Below, piece after piece: positions 1 through 9,374 of a DNA stretch of 64,000 nt. The DNA lies in contig CAWHMO010000004.1 in NCBI GenBank assembly GCA_963830565.1, positions 62,001 to 126,000 on the forward strand. The letters are read 5' to 3'. The notes under the pieces are model-generated. The model worked only from the letters and a program-made list of their open reading frames with translations. It had not been told where the DNA came from and did no database searches. Source of the stretch: DATFDN01 sp963830565. Lineage in GTDB: Bacteria > Pseudomonadota > Alphaproteobacteria > Acetobacterales > Acetobacteraceae. Position 1 is the stretch's first letter; the number at the start of each line of letters is the position of its first letter. The translations under genes were made by a program, and so were the position numbers.

Positions 1-321
1 TTTGCCAAGGCAGATCACCAGCACATCGCGCGGGATGCGGAAATACTCCACCGTGTGGCCCAAGGCGAAGCTGTTCGGGGGAATGATGCACACCTCCCCC
101 GTCCGGTCAACGAAGCTCGCGGGCGCGAAATCCTTGGGATCGATCACCGCGCTGTCGATGTTGGTGAAGATCTTGAACTCGTCGGCGATGCGCGCGTCGT
201 AGCCGTAGCTGGACAGGCCGTAGCTGATCACCCCCTCGCGCTTCTGCGCCTCCATGAACGGCTCGATCATGGCGTGCTCCGTCGCCATTCGACGGATCCA
301 GCGGTCGGACATCACGGCCAT
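1..321 (-). CDS. dcd: dCTP deaminase, 3' end cut off by window edge
   Basis: Deaminates dCTP to dUTP for dTMP synthesis in the cytoplasm. The 107 visible codons start MAVMSDRWIRRM and contain ISYGLSSYGYDARIADEF and PPNSFALGHTVEYFRIPRD, both hallmarks of bacterial Dcd; the family is about 185 residues, so roughly 80 are missing to the left. The ATG at 321 has GGAGG about 10 bases upstream. The reading frame stays open upstream of this ATG into the small ORF at 322-465, so a longer product cannot be excluded. Identification is firm. Confidence 0.93.
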   Translation of the reverse strand, partial: MAVMSDRWIRRMATEHAMIEPFMEAQKREGVISYGLSSYGYDARIADEFKIFTNIDSAVIDPKDFAPASFVDRTGEVCIIPPNSFALGHTVEYFRIPRDVLVICLGK

Positions 322-465
322 CGGAAAAGGTCCTCCAATCGGGGTGGCGGCGGCTTCCTGGCGGGCGCGAAGCTGAGTCTTGCGGCGGCGAAGATTCTCT
401 CGCAGCCGCTCGGCCTCTCGCGCGCGCCGAGCCGCGACAGCGGAAGAATCGGCGGGCGAGCTCAC
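322..465 (-). CDS. Small Arg-rich helical ORF, in frame with dcd
   Basis: A GTG at 465 overlaps the TGA of the histidine kinase as GTGA, a typical coupled start. It opens 48 codons rich in Arg, Ala and Glu, including RRAREAERLRENLRRRKTQ, which looks like a short amphipathic helix. Small proteins of this kind are, as I recall, often encoded next to dcd in Rhodospirillales. There is no stop before the dcd ATG, so the frame runs straight into Dcd. Either Dcd carries an N-terminal extension here, or the stop of the small protein was lost to an indel like those seen elsewhere in the window. Function unknown. Confidence 0.4.
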
Positions 466-3216
466 GTCATCTGCCTGCGCGGGAAGGAGGAGGCATTTGC
501 CGCTGCCAGCCGGGCGATGCGCCCGGCAATATCGGCGGCCCGCGCCGGCTTGGCCACGGTTTCGGTGATGGCGGCGTCGGTGGAAGGCGCATCACGGCCC
601 AGTGCCGGGTCCGTCGCCATGCCGGTCAGCAGTAGCGCCGGCATGCCTGGCCACATCCGCCGGGCGGCCGCGATCAGCGCGCTGCCGCTCTCGCCCGGCA
701 TGGAGAAATCGGTGACAAGGACGTCGAAGTTCGTGGTCCGCAACTTCTCGCGTGCCTCCTCCGCATCAGCCGCCTCCTGGACGCGGAAGCCCCGCTCCTC
801 CAACTCCTCGGCCAGTACCGCGCGCACCGTCTCCTCGTCATCGACCAGGAGAACGCGGGTGCCCTCCGCGACACGGGCTGGCGACGAAGCCGAGCACGGC
901 TCGCGTGCGGGCGGCTCGGCGGCCGGAAGCCACAGATGGACCGTCGTGCCCCGTCCCGGCGCGCTCTCGATGGCGATGCCGCCGCCCAGTTGTTCGGCGA
1001 ACCCGCGCGCCATCGCCAAGCCCAGGCCAGTGCCCTTGCTGATCGGTTTGGTGGTGAAAAACGGCTCGGTGGCGCGGGCCAGAGTGGCCGCATCCATGCC
1101 CGCGCCAGTATCGACGGCGTCCAGTCGGACATAGCGGCCCGGCCATAGCCCCGCCGGGTGCGCCGCGCCCGGCGCCACGGTTTCGGGCCCGGCGCGCAGC
1201 GTGAGCGTGCCGCCGTCGGGCATGGCATCGCGCGCATTGGCCGCCAGGTTCACCAGTACCGGTCTGCAGTTGCGGGCCGTCCGCCATCAGCCAGCCTGCC
1301 TCCGCCGTTGCATCGCACCGAACCGCGACGTGCGCACTCAGCGTATGCACCAGGATCTCCGCCGTATCGCGCAGCAACTGCGCCGCATCCACCGGGGCGG
1401 CACGCAAATCCCCCCGACGCGCGAAAGTCAGCAGCCGTCCAGCAATCGCTGCCCCGCGCTCGGCCGAGGCCGCGGCGGTGCGCGCGAACCGGCGCACCGC
1501 CTCGGGGCTCTCGGCCCGGCGCTCGATCAGCGCAATGGCCCCGGAGATCGCCTGCAGAACGTTGTTGAAATCGTGCGCGACCCCACCCGCAAGTTGGCCC
1601 AGCGCCTGCATCTTGTGCGCCTGCGCGGCCTCTTGCTGCGCCGCCTCACGCGCCGCCACCTCGTCCTGCACTCGCTGCTCGAGCGTCTGTCGCAGCGCAT
1701 CGAGGCGATCCTGCGCGGCCCGCCGCTCGGTTACGTCGAGCATCGCCGTGAGTGCGCCGACAATTCGCCCGTCCCGATCGCGCAGCGGCACCGCGCTGAG
1801 CAGCAGGGCAATCCGATCGCCGGTGCCGCGTACCATGCTGACTTCCATGTCCCGCACCGCCTCGCCTCGCAGGGCTCGGGCCGAGGCCCGCTCCGGCGGC
1901 GATATCGCCGTGCCATCCACCGCCCGCACATCGAGGTCAGGCAACTCGACTGTCAGGCGCCTCAGCTCTTCAGCCGAGCGCGCCAGCATCGCGCAGATCT
2001 CTCGGTTGACGAAGTCCCAATGCCCATCGGGGCCGAAGACGATGACGCCGCAGGGCACCCCCTCGATCAGCCGGGCGGCGCGCAACTCCGCCTCGCCCGC
2101 ATTGTCCTCGGCGGCACGCCGGCGGCGCACCATCTCGCCCAGCACGCGCGCAACGCCGTCGGCCTCGCGGACGCCCGGCTCGTGCGCCAACAGCACGTCC
2201 GACCCGTCGAGCGCCGCAGCGAGCCGAGCCAGGGTGCTCACCGGACGCGCCAGGCGGCGCGCGACGATCAGGGCCAGCCCCAGGGACAGTGCCAGCGTCG
2301 CCACGCCCGCCAGCAGCATCTCCGTCACGCTGGCGCGGAGCGGCGCGAAGAGCTGCGACCGCGGAATGGCGATGGCGGCGCTCCAACCCCACCGGGGAGT
2401 TCGGGCGTACACAGCCAGGGCGTCACCACCATGGCGGAAATGCGTATCGGCGGTCCTCTCGGAGTCGCCGGACGCAATGAAGGCCCGGGCCGCGGGGCTG
2501 GCCGGTTGTCCCACGGCCCGCTCCGGATCGGGGAAACGAGCTACTAGGGTGCCGACCGAATCCATGATCGCGACCAGCCAGCCCGCAGGCAGGCTCTGAT
2601 CGCCGGCGATCTCCTGCAGTCGGCTCACCGGTAGACGGAGCGAAAGGTCATACACGACTTGCCCGTCACGCCTGACCGGCCCGTCACGCCTGACCGGAAC
2701 GTCGATCACCACCGCCGGCTTGCCGGCGCCTTTCACTGCGAACAGGTCCGAGACCAGCGGCGCCTTCGTCGCGAAGACCCGCGCGCTGATCTCGGGACGG
2801 CTGCGCCGGGACATCGATGGGTCCAGCATTCCCCCGTCCGCGAACAGGGTTCGGCCAGTGGCGTCGAACACGAACAGACTGCCGCCTGGGACCACTTCGG
2901 ACAAGAAGATCCGAGACAGCGGGGCGAAATCCGCGAAGTCGCCCGCCTGCAGCGCCGGCGCCGACGCCAGTGTTTGCAGCCCCATGACATTGCGGTCGAG
3001 CTCTTGAGCCGTGAGCCGGGCGACCGTGCGCGCCACCGCCGCCGTCCGCTCGATCAGGGCCGACCGTTGGGTGAAGTACCCACGGCTGACGTGAAACAGC
3101 CCGTAGCTCGCCAGCGGAACAGTGGCCGCGAGCACCAGCAGAACCAGCCACGCCCTGAATGACAGAGACCACCGGCCCGGGGAGCGCAACGAGGGTGCCC
3201 GCCCGTGCGGCGGCAA
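462..3216 (-). CDS. Hybrid sensor histidine kinase with receiver domain, one frameshift
   Basis: Membrane sensor kinase of about 917 residues once one extra base near 1258-1262 is removed. Order: TM helix near residues 20-40, extracytoplasmic sensing region, second TM near 300, HAMP-like linker, PAS domain ending at DVTERRAAQDRL, HisKA with the phospho-His in GGVAHDFNNVLQ, HATPase with NLAANARDAMPDGG, DTGAGM and GTGLGLAM, then a receiver with VLLVDDEE and the acceptor Asp in VLVTDFSMPG. The break falls between the H box and the N box, so the sequence as written could not autophosphorylate. No cognate DNA-binding regulator is adjacent and the signal is unknown. A six-codon tandem duplication lies inside the sensing region. 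Confidence 0.85.
2662..2697. repeat. 18-bp perfect tandem duplication inside the kinase sensor domain
   Basis: CCCGTCACGCCTGACCGG occurs twice in direct succession (2662-2679 and 2680-2697). It duplicates six codons in frame, giving VRRDGP then VRRDGQ in the extracytoplasmic region. This looks like recent replication slippage, and copy number may differ between strains. Confidence 0.8.
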
Positions 3217-3323
3217 GCCGAGCCCAGATTCCGCCGTCTGAATAGTCTGCTCAGCCAGCGAGACCTCCCCCTGAGACCGGCTGTTCGCGTATCCGTGAAT
3301 AAACTACGCTCGGGCCCGCAGGG

Positions 3324-3889
3324 TCAACTCGCACGTTCGACGCAACATCGTGGAACTCCAGTGGTCAGGACCCGCTCGGCGGAGGCGGCGATGTCGCGAA
3401 GAACGTCCGCGGCTGGTCGCACCGCGCTGATCATGCCTAGACCCTGCCCCCGCGAACCCCGGCCAGATGTCGCCGCGGCCGGCGGCCAATGCCGCGGCCG
3501 GGTGCGCGACCGCGCTCTGCCCGGGCATGGGCAACGGCTCCAGACCGGATTCGGCGTACGCCGCCGCCCAGCGATTGCGCACCAAACGCGCCGGCTTGCC
3601 GGTGATAGCGCGGGAGACGAGGGTGCCCTGATCGTCGCCCGCCACCAGGGCCTGCTTCCGGAAATTGGCCAGTCCCAATTCGGGGGTCGCCAGGAAGGCG
3701 GTGCCGATCCATGCCCCCTCGGCCCCCAGCATCAGCGCGGCGGCCACTCCCCGCTCATCGGCGATGCCGCCGGCGCCCAGCACCGGCACCCGCCCCGCGA
3801 CCGCATCCACCACCTGCGGGATCAGTGCCATCGTCCCAACGGACGAATTGTGCCCGCCGCCGTTCGCAGACCCCCGTGTGCAGGGTCAT
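3324..3889 (-). pseudogene. Nitronate monooxygenase relic (internal deletion plus frameshift)
   Basis: The ATG at 3889 gives MTLHTGVCE, a typical start of nitronate monooxygenase. The next bases jump directly, out of frame, to the middle of the family (GGHNSSVGTMALIP), so most of the N-terminal half is deleted. The FMN-binding core follows (VPVLGAGGIADERGVAAALM, GAEGAWIGTAFLATPE). Near 3445 the frame breaks within FAGQGLGMISAV; restoring it gives a normal end at a TGA at 3324-3326. A working enzyme would oxidise nitronates with FMN and O2, but this copy cannot fold into the barrel. Confidence 0.82.
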
Positions 3890-4004
3890 CGCGTCGTCTC
3901 CCTTCCAATTCGCGCACACTCAACAACAGGTGCGCCGGATCGTCCATCGACGCGGCCGGGTCGGGTGCGTAAGTCTGCGCCGTCGTCTCTGGAAAGGATC
4001 GTGC

Positions 4005-5324
4005 ATGGCCCGCGCCGCCCGCCTGTCGGGCTTCTTGACGCTTTTCGCGCTCGGCGCCGTATTGCGGTCGTTGGCGCCCTCCCCGGCTCTCGGCGCCGAC
4101 AAGGTCGTGGTGACGCTATGGACATGGCGCCCCGAAGCGTCGGTGGTCGCGGAAATGGTCGCCGCGATCGAGCACGCCCATCCCGATATCGAGCTGCGCG
4201 CGGTGGTCCAGCCCGCCGAGGTCTATTTCAATGCCCTGGCCGAAGCCAGCGCGGCGGGCACGCTGCCCGACATCATCGGATTGCCTCCAGGGGCGGAGAC
4301 GCAGCGCTTGCGCGACCGGCTGCAGGACGTGTCCACGCCGGCCAGCGATATACTGGGCAAGGACTGGCGCAAGCACTTCTCCGCCGAGGTGCTCGGCGAA
4401 GCCAGGCTGGGCAACCCCAAGGGCGACGACAATCTCTACATCATGCCCATGACCACCGAGGTGCTGGGGCTGTGGTTCGACGGGCCCGCCTTCGTCAAGG
4501 CCGGCCTGCCGTCCCCGCCGAAGAGCCTGGACGAGATGGCCAACGCCGCGGAGAAGCTGCGCCAGGCCGGGCTGTCTCCGCTCGCGCTGGGGGCCGCGAC
4601 CGAGCAGGCCATGATCGCGCTGTTCCTGCAGATCGCGGCGCAAACGGACGCCAAGGATCTGCTCAGCGCGGAGAGCGGCCAGCCGGCGTGGTCGCGGCCG
4701 GGCATGGTGCAGGCCGCCGCTGTCTGGCGATCGCTCTTCACGCGCCGGATCGCGGATCAGGATGCGCTGGTCACGCGGGCGGATGCCGCCGCCGCGCAGT
4801 TTGCCCAGGGCAACGCCGGCATGAGCCCGCAGGCCTCCGACTGGCTGCGTCAGGCGCACCCGTCGGAGAAGCCGGAAACGCCGGCGCTGTTCAATTATGG
4901 CCCGTTCGCCTTTCCGGCGATCGGCCCGCATGGCCAGCCAAGCCCGCCGCTGGGCGGCGTTGCGGTCGGTTGGGCGATCACCAGGAACGCCAACGGATCG
5001 CCTGACGTCGAGCGCGCCAGCCAGATCGTGTGGCACGACCTGATCGTTGGCCCGGGCGCCCAGGTCGCCGTGAACGAACTCGCCGGCCTGCCGGCCCATG
5101 ATGGTCTGCGTCCTCAGCTGACGCTCCCTGCCGATGTCCAGCAGCTCTACGACATGTTCCGCGCCCAGCTTGGCGGGGCCAGGCCGCACGTCATCGGCGA
5201 TCCGGCGATCCAACGGGCGCTGGTGAGCGAGCTGCGCGCGGTCGCTGCCGGGAACGAGGAGCCGGAGAGGGCAATGGCGGCGGTGGACGCCGCTTCCCGC
5301 CAGCAGCAGTTGCTCGCCCGGTGA
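4005..5324 (+). CDS. Extracellular solute-binding protein, family 1 (sugar ABC type)
   Basis: A secreted or periplasmic binding protein of 439 residues. It has a Sec-type signal peptide (MARAARLSGFLTLFALGAV, then a probable cleavage after PALGA) followed by VVVTLWTWRPEASVVAEMV, the first strand of family 1 binding proteins; YIMPMTTEVLGLWFD is another typical segment. The ATG at 4005 was chosen because the signal peptide starts there and GGAAAGG precedes it; the frame is open further upstream over the relic. No permease or ATPase gene is adjacent, so the ligand and transporter are unknown. Its stop overlaps the start of the aspartic protease as GTGA, so the two are probably co-translated. Confidence 0.85.
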   Translation: MARAARLSGFLTLFALGAVLRSLAPSPALGADKVVVTLWTWRPEASVVAEMVAAIEHAHPDIELRAVVQPAEVYFNALAEASAAGTLPDIIGLPPGAETQRLRDRLQDVSTPASDILGKDWRKHFSAEVLGEARLGNPKGDDNLYIMPMTTEVLGLWFDGPAFVKAGLPSPPKSLDEMANAAEKLRQAGLSPLALGAATEQAMIALFLQIAAQTDAKDLLSAESGQPAWSRPGMVQAAAVWRSLFTRRIADQDALVTRADAAAAQFAQGNAGMSPQASDWLRQAHPSEKPETPALFNYGPFAFPAIGPHGQPSPPLGGVAVGWAITRNANGSPDVERASQIVWHDLIVGPGAQVAVNELAGLPAHDGLRPQLTLPADVQQLYDMFRAQLGGARPHVIGDPAIQRALVSELRAVAAGNEEPERAMAAVDAASRQQQLLAR

Positions 5325-6244
5325 TCCTGCGCCTTCTCGCGCGCGCCGCGCTGGGGATGGCGTTGCTGAGCTCCTGGCTCGCCCCCCCGGCGATCGCATG
5401 CGAGTTGACGTCGCGCGCGACGGTGCCGATCCGCCTCGTCGCATCGCGCTTCCTGGTGGAGGTCGCGGTCAACGGGGCGCAGGCGACCTTCCAGCTCGAC
5501 ACCGGGGCGGAACGCTCGTTGGTCACGCCCGAGGCGGTGCGGCGCCTGGGCCTTGCCCGCGACCGCTGGGTAGGGGACACGGTCTGGGGCATCGGCGGGA
5601 TCGAGCACAGCAGCGTTGCCGACCCGCGAAGTCTCAGCCTTGCCGGCATCCCGCTCCGCCATCGCAGCCCCGTCGGGGACGCGACGCTGGCGGTGGGGCC
5701 GATCAGCGACCCCTCCGCAGACGGCGCGCCGATCGACGGGCTGCTCGGGCGGGACTTCCTGAGCGCATTCGACGTGGAATTGGACGTGCCCCGGCACCGG
5801 CTGACGCTCTGGGGGGTGAGCGGCTGCACGGGCCGCTTCCTGCCCTGGCGCGAGCCCTATGATGCGATCGCCGCGTTGGCGGAATACGGGGACGCGCTCG
5901 TCCTGCCGGTGGTGGCTGACGGCGCGAGGCTGCGCGCCCTGCCCGACACCGGTTCGGCCGACACGCTGATCGGCGCGCCGGGAGTGATCCGGCTCGGCAT
6001 CGACGATCCCGGCACGTCCGGGCTGGAGACACGCGGGGTTGGCGATCGCGCCCGCCCGGTCTGGCCGGTCCGCCTGTCCAGTCTGCGGGTGGGTGAGCAG
6101 ACCGAACACGACGTTCCTGTCCTGGCCTCGCGGCTGCGCTTCTTTCCGATCGTGGACATGCTGCTCGGCGCCGACTGGTTCCGCACGCGCCGGGTCTGGC
6201 TCTCCTACGCCACCGGGCAGGTGTTCGTGGCGCGTGAGAAGTGA
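5321..6244 (+). CDS. Secreted retropepsin-like aspartic protease with two DTG motifs
   Basis: 307 residues beginning with GTG, which overlaps the stop of the binding protein. A signal peptide (about residues 1-26, ending PPAIA) precedes a tandem of retropepsin-like halves: FQLDTGAERSLVTPEAV near residue 66 and LPDTGSADTLIG near residue 208. Viral retropepsins dimerise to assemble two DTG motifs; here both sit in one chain, as in other bacterial two-domain aspartyl proteases. Substrate unknown. Coupling to a binding protein suggests both act in the periplasm on the same material, but that is inference. Confidence 0.8.
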   Translation: MILRLLARAALGMALLSSWLAPPAIACELTSRATVPIRLVASRFLVEVAVNGAQATFQLDTGAERSLVTPEAVRRLGLARDRWVGDTVWGIGGIEHSSVADPRSLSLAGIPLRHRSPVGDATLAVGPISDPSADGAPIDGLLGRDFLSAFDVELDVPRHRLTLWGVSGCTGRFLPWREPYDAIAALAEYGDALVLPVVADGARLRALPDTGSADTLIGAPGVIRLGIDDPGTSGLETRGVGDRARPVWPVRLSSLRVGEQTEHDVPVLASRLRFFPIVDMLLGADWFRTRRVWLSYATGQVFVAREK

Positions 6245-6319
6245 TCTCCTACGTGGCGGCATTGCGCCTTGGCGCGAACCTCCGCACTCTGGCCCGGCAT
6301 GGCGGGCGGGGAAGCCAGG

Positions 6320-7069
6320 ATGTTCGATTTCACGGGCAAGCGGGTCATCGTGTGCGGCGGCAGCCGCGGCATCGGACGCGCCATCGCGCTCGGCTTCGCC
6401 GAAGCCGGGGCGGGCGTGTCGATCTGCGCGCGCGGTGCCGAGACGCTGGAACGGACGCGCGCGGAGATCGCGCGTTTCGGCCACACCGCGCACAGCGGCG
6501 TCTGCGACCTTGGCGAGAAGGCCGCCATAGAGCGCTACGTGGCTGAGGCCGCCGCCGCGCTGGGCGGCATCGACGTGCTGGTGAACAACGCCTCGGGCTT
6601 CGGCAACTCCGATGACGCGGCGGGCTGGGGCGTCAGCTTCGCCGTGGACATGATGGCGATCGTCCACGCCAGCCACGCGGCACTGCCGCACCTGAAGGAA
6701 AGTAAGGGCGCCATCGTCAACACCTCCTCGATCTCCGCGCTGCGCCCGGCCGCGCGCCAGCCCCCGTACGGCGCGATCAAGCTGGCGGCGATCCACTACA
6801 CGGGAACGCAGGCGCAGATGTACGCGCGCGACGGGGTGCGCGTGAACGCCGTGGCGCCGGGATCGATCGAGTTCCCCGGCGGCGTCTGGGACCGGCGCAA
6901 GAGCGACAATCCAGCCCTCTACAACGCGGTGTTCAAGAACTGCCCGTTCGGCCGTCTGGGTCATCCGGAGGAGGTGGCGAACGTGGTGATGTTTCTCGCC
7001 TCCCCGCTCGCCTCCTGGGTGACAGGGCAGACGATCGCCGTCGACGGTGGGCAGATGCTCGGAGCTTGA
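6320..7069 (+). CDS. SDR-family NAD(P)-dependent oxidoreductase
   Basis: A classical short-chain dehydrogenase of 249 residues. It has the cofactor motif VIVCGGSRGIGRA, NNAS, catalytic Ser in VNTSSISAL, YGAIK as the Tyr-Lys pair, and the C-terminal TGQTIAVDGGQ. The ATG at 6320 was preferred over an in-frame start at 6269 because the fold begins at MFDFTGKRVIV and GGGGA precedes it. The substrate cannot be told from sequence, and no neighbour gives a pathway. Confidence 0.85.
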   Translation: MFDFTGKRVIVCGGSRGIGRAIALGFAEAGAGVSICARGAETLERTRAEIARFGHTAHSGVCDLGEKAAIERYVAEAAAALGGIDVLVNNASGFGNSDDAAGWGVSFAVDMMAIVHASHAALPHLKESKGAIVNTSSISALRPAARQPPYGAIKLAAIHYTGTQAQMYARDGVRVNAVAPGSIEFPGGVWDRRKSDNPALYNAVFKNCPFGRLGHPEEVANVVMFLASPLASWVTGQTIAVDGGQMLGA

Positions 7070-7154
7070 ACCGGGGACCTGAACTGCGCTTCGGCGGCGC
7101 GAGCACCGCGAGATCTATCCCGTGCCCGGGCTGGGTCGAGCACGACCCCAGCGC

Positions 7155-8321
7155 TCACACGGGCTGCTTGAACTTCGGCAGCACGTGGGAGGCATAAAAC
7201 TCAATCACCCTCTTCTGGTCCGACTGACCGGAATGGACGTTGACGATGCTCACCCCGCTGTCGAAGAGTTCCCTGAGTTTCGCTATATGCACTGCTGGGT
7301 CAGTGCCGACGGCCCATTGCTTGGTCACTTCCTCGAGCGGGATCTGTGACTCGGCCATCTGCTGAATCTGGGTGGGGTCGGAAACGTTGTAGAGCGTTTT
7401 GAACGCCTTGGGTCCGAATCGCCATAATTCCGCTGCCTGCTTCGCGTCGGCTTGGCCGCCGACAACGACATATTGCTCGACCAGCACGGGCATCTCCGCC
7501 GGATTCTTCCCGGCCGAATGCGCGCCATCTTCCCACTCGGACTTGTGCTGCTTCCAGGTCTGCGGATCGGTGATGAGCCCATCCCCGTGTTGCCCTGCCA
7601 GCCGCATGGATTTGCGGCCATTCGCCGCGGTGAGCAGAGGAATCGGACGCGCGGGCGGATTATAGAGCTTCGCGTCGACGTTGTAATATGTGCCCTTGTG
7701 AGACACGTTCTGTCCTGTCCAGAGTTGGCGAACGATGGTGATCGCTTCGATGAGGCGGTCCCATCGCTCCTGCCATTTTGGCCAGGTCCCCGTGGCGGCC
7801 TGCTCGTTCAGCGCCTCACCTGATCCCACGCCCAGGAAAATCCGGCCTGGCGACAGCAGGCTGAGCGATGCGAAGGCCTCGGCGACAACGGCAGGGTTGT
7901 ACCGGAGCGTCGGGCATGTCACCGTGGTGCCCATCCAGCTTCGCGACGCTTGGCCGCTCAACGCACCCAGGGTGACCCACGCTTGTCCGCAATGGCCTTC
8001 GTTCGCCTGCCACGGCTGCAAATGATCGCTTGTCGCGAGCAGGTGAAAGCCGGAGCGTGATGCGAGCGAGCCCAGTTGGACGAGCTCCGGGACAGGAAAC
8101 TGCTCATGGGCCAGCATGAAGCCGATCATTCCCCTGCGAAGGCCGCCGGAACCTTCCCCGGCTGGATTGCCGTTTGGCCGCTCGGAGCGGCCTGCCTGCT
8201 GGGCGCGCGCGGCCGTCAATCCGACGCCTGATGCGCCAGCGAGCACCGTCGTCCATTTCAAAAGCTTGCGCCGATCCGGAGACAGAGCGATCTCGGTCGT
8301 CAAGGCGCGATTATCTGACAT
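7155..8321 (-). CDS. Exported LLM-class flavin (or F420) oxidoreductase
   Basis: 388 residues from the ATG at 8321, which has GGAG upstream; the frame is open further upstream. The N-terminus reads LSPDRRKLLKWTTVLAGAS, a twin-arginine signal, so a folded cofactor-bound enzyme is probably exported. The body is a luciferase-like barrel (GFHLLATSDHLQPW, PGRIFLGVGSGEALNE), closest in my judgement to the FGD-like glucose-6-phosphate dehydrogenase branch, including Tat-exported forms. Whether it uses FMN or F420 is undetermined. It is transcribed convergently with the SDR. Confidence 0.8.
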   Translation of the reverse strand: MSDNRALTTEIALSPDRRKLLKWTTVLAGASGVGLTAARAQQAGRSERPNGNPAGEGSGGLRRGMIGFMLAHEQFPVPELVQLGSLASRSGFHLLATSDHLQPWQANEGHCGQAWVTLGALSGQASRSWMGTTVTCPTLRYNPAVVAEAFASLSLLSPGRIFLGVGSGEALNEQAATGTWPKWQERWDRLIEAITIVRQLWTGQNVSHKGTYYNVDAKLYNPPARPIPLLTAANGRKSMRLAGQHGDGLITDPQTWKQHKSEWEDGAHSAGKNPAEMPVLVEQYVVVGGQADAKQAAELWRFGPKAFKTLYNVSDPTQIQQMAESQIPLEEVTKQWAVGTDPAVHIAKLRELFDSGVSIVNVHSGQSDQKRVIEFYASHVLPKFKQPV

Positions 8322-8364
8322 ATCGTGCTCCGGAGGCGGATCAGTGGAACAGCGAACCTCGTCC

Positions 8365-8889
8365 ATGGCGCGGGACGAATGCGGCAGCAACGAGAGATCC
8401 CCGGTCGGGGTTCCGCGTGGAGCGGTGCGCCTCCTGTGCGATGAGATGCTCGCGGGCTTCGCGCGCTGGCTGCGCGCCGCGGGATACGACACCGCGCTGG
8501 CTCAGCCCGGCACGCCAGACTCCGCCATGCTCGAGCAATGCCGTGTACAAGCGCGCGTCTTGGTCTCCCGCGACCGGAGACTGGTGCGCGAAGCGGGCAT
8601 GGGGATGCGAACCGTGCTGCTGGCGGGCAACGACATGGACGACCACGCTCGCACCCTGTCCGATGTCCTCGATGTGGATTGGACGTTCGCGCCGTTCACC
8701 CGGTGCATGGTGGACAACACGCCGCTGCGACTGGCTTATGCAGGAGATCTGGCGCGCATCCCGGCGCGGTCGCGCGAGCTTTCCGGCCCCTTCCGGACCT
8801 GTCCCTGTTGCGGACGGGTGTTCTGGCCGGGCAGTCACGTTCGACGCATGAACGCGCGGCTCGAACGTTGGCGCAGCCTCTCCATCTAG
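8365..8889 (+). CDS. Mut7-C RNAse-domain protein with zinc ribbon
   Basis: A protein of up to 174 residues: a PIN-like Mut7-C fold (LLCDEMLAGFARWLRAAGYD, ARVLVSRDRRLVREA) with the acidic residues expected of the family, then a C-terminal zinc-ribbon half (FRTCPCCGRVFWPGSH). The DUF82/Mut7-C family is predicted to cleave RNA. The start is uncertain: ATG 8365 is used, while GTG at 8425 would begin right at the domain. The gene diverges from the LLM oxidoreductase across a 43-base gap. Confidence 0.78.
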   Translation: MARDECGSNERSPVGVPRGAVRLLCDEMLAGFARWLRAAGYDTALAQPGTPDSAMLEQCRVQARVLVSRDRRLVREAGMGMRTVLLAGNDMDDHARTLSDVLDVDWTFAPFTRCMVDNTPLRLAYAGDLARIPARSRELSGPFRTCPCCGRVFWPGSHVRRMNARLERWRSLSI

Positions 8890-8913
8890 CCTCCAGCGTA
8901 GGATCGGCTCATA

Positions 8914-9344
8914 TCAATGGCCTGAGCCTGTTGAAAAATGTGCTTTCTGACCTGGGCAAAGGGGTGTGCTGACGGTCAGGCGTAACTTGGCGGCTGAAGC
9001 GAGGCCGGGTTGCCGCTGGACCACTTGGGGGCTGAGATTGCCGAGTTGCGCCGGGAAGCTGAGCAGCATGGCCCGGATTGGCAGGCCGAAGGCAGCGGCC
9101 AGCCGTTTGAGGGTGATGGCGGCGGCGAAGTAGGCCTGGATCTGCATGTTGGCGAGGCCGGGCCGTGCCGGTAGCGGCAGCGACGTCAGTCAGGTGGCTC
9201 TCGACAGTTTTGGTGTCGTGCACGGCCGCTGTGGTAACGGCCACATCCAGTACGACGCCGTGCTCGGCATCAACTGCCGTGTCGTGCTTGGAGGATGGCT
9301 CGCTGCGGTGCGCCTTGTTGGTCTTCGTCAGCGAAGCGTCGGGT
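8914..9344 (-). mobile_element. Degraded IS transposase 3' fragment (IS1182/IS5-like)
   Basis: Two pieces of a DDE transposase remain on the minus strand. The upstream piece (about 9344-9180) reads RPDASLTKTNKAHR, then AVDAEHGVVLDVAVTTAAVH, a segment typical of IS1182-like transposases. The second piece, in another frame (9147-8914), reads MQIQAYFAAAITLKRLAAAF, which resembles the C-terminal end of such proteins. The stretch between them is missing and no intact N-terminus or inverted repeats are seen. It lies immediately upstream of vapB. The IS family assignment is from memory of motifs and tentative. Confidence 0.62.
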
Positions 9345-9374
9345 CGGTGTTACTCGAGAAGGGAGGCCGCCGCC

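Noticed and set aside
7155..8321. Firm call as F420-dependent enzyme
   Set aside because: The barrel resembles F420-using relatives, but FMN-using ones look the same at this level and no F420 synthesis genes are in the window.
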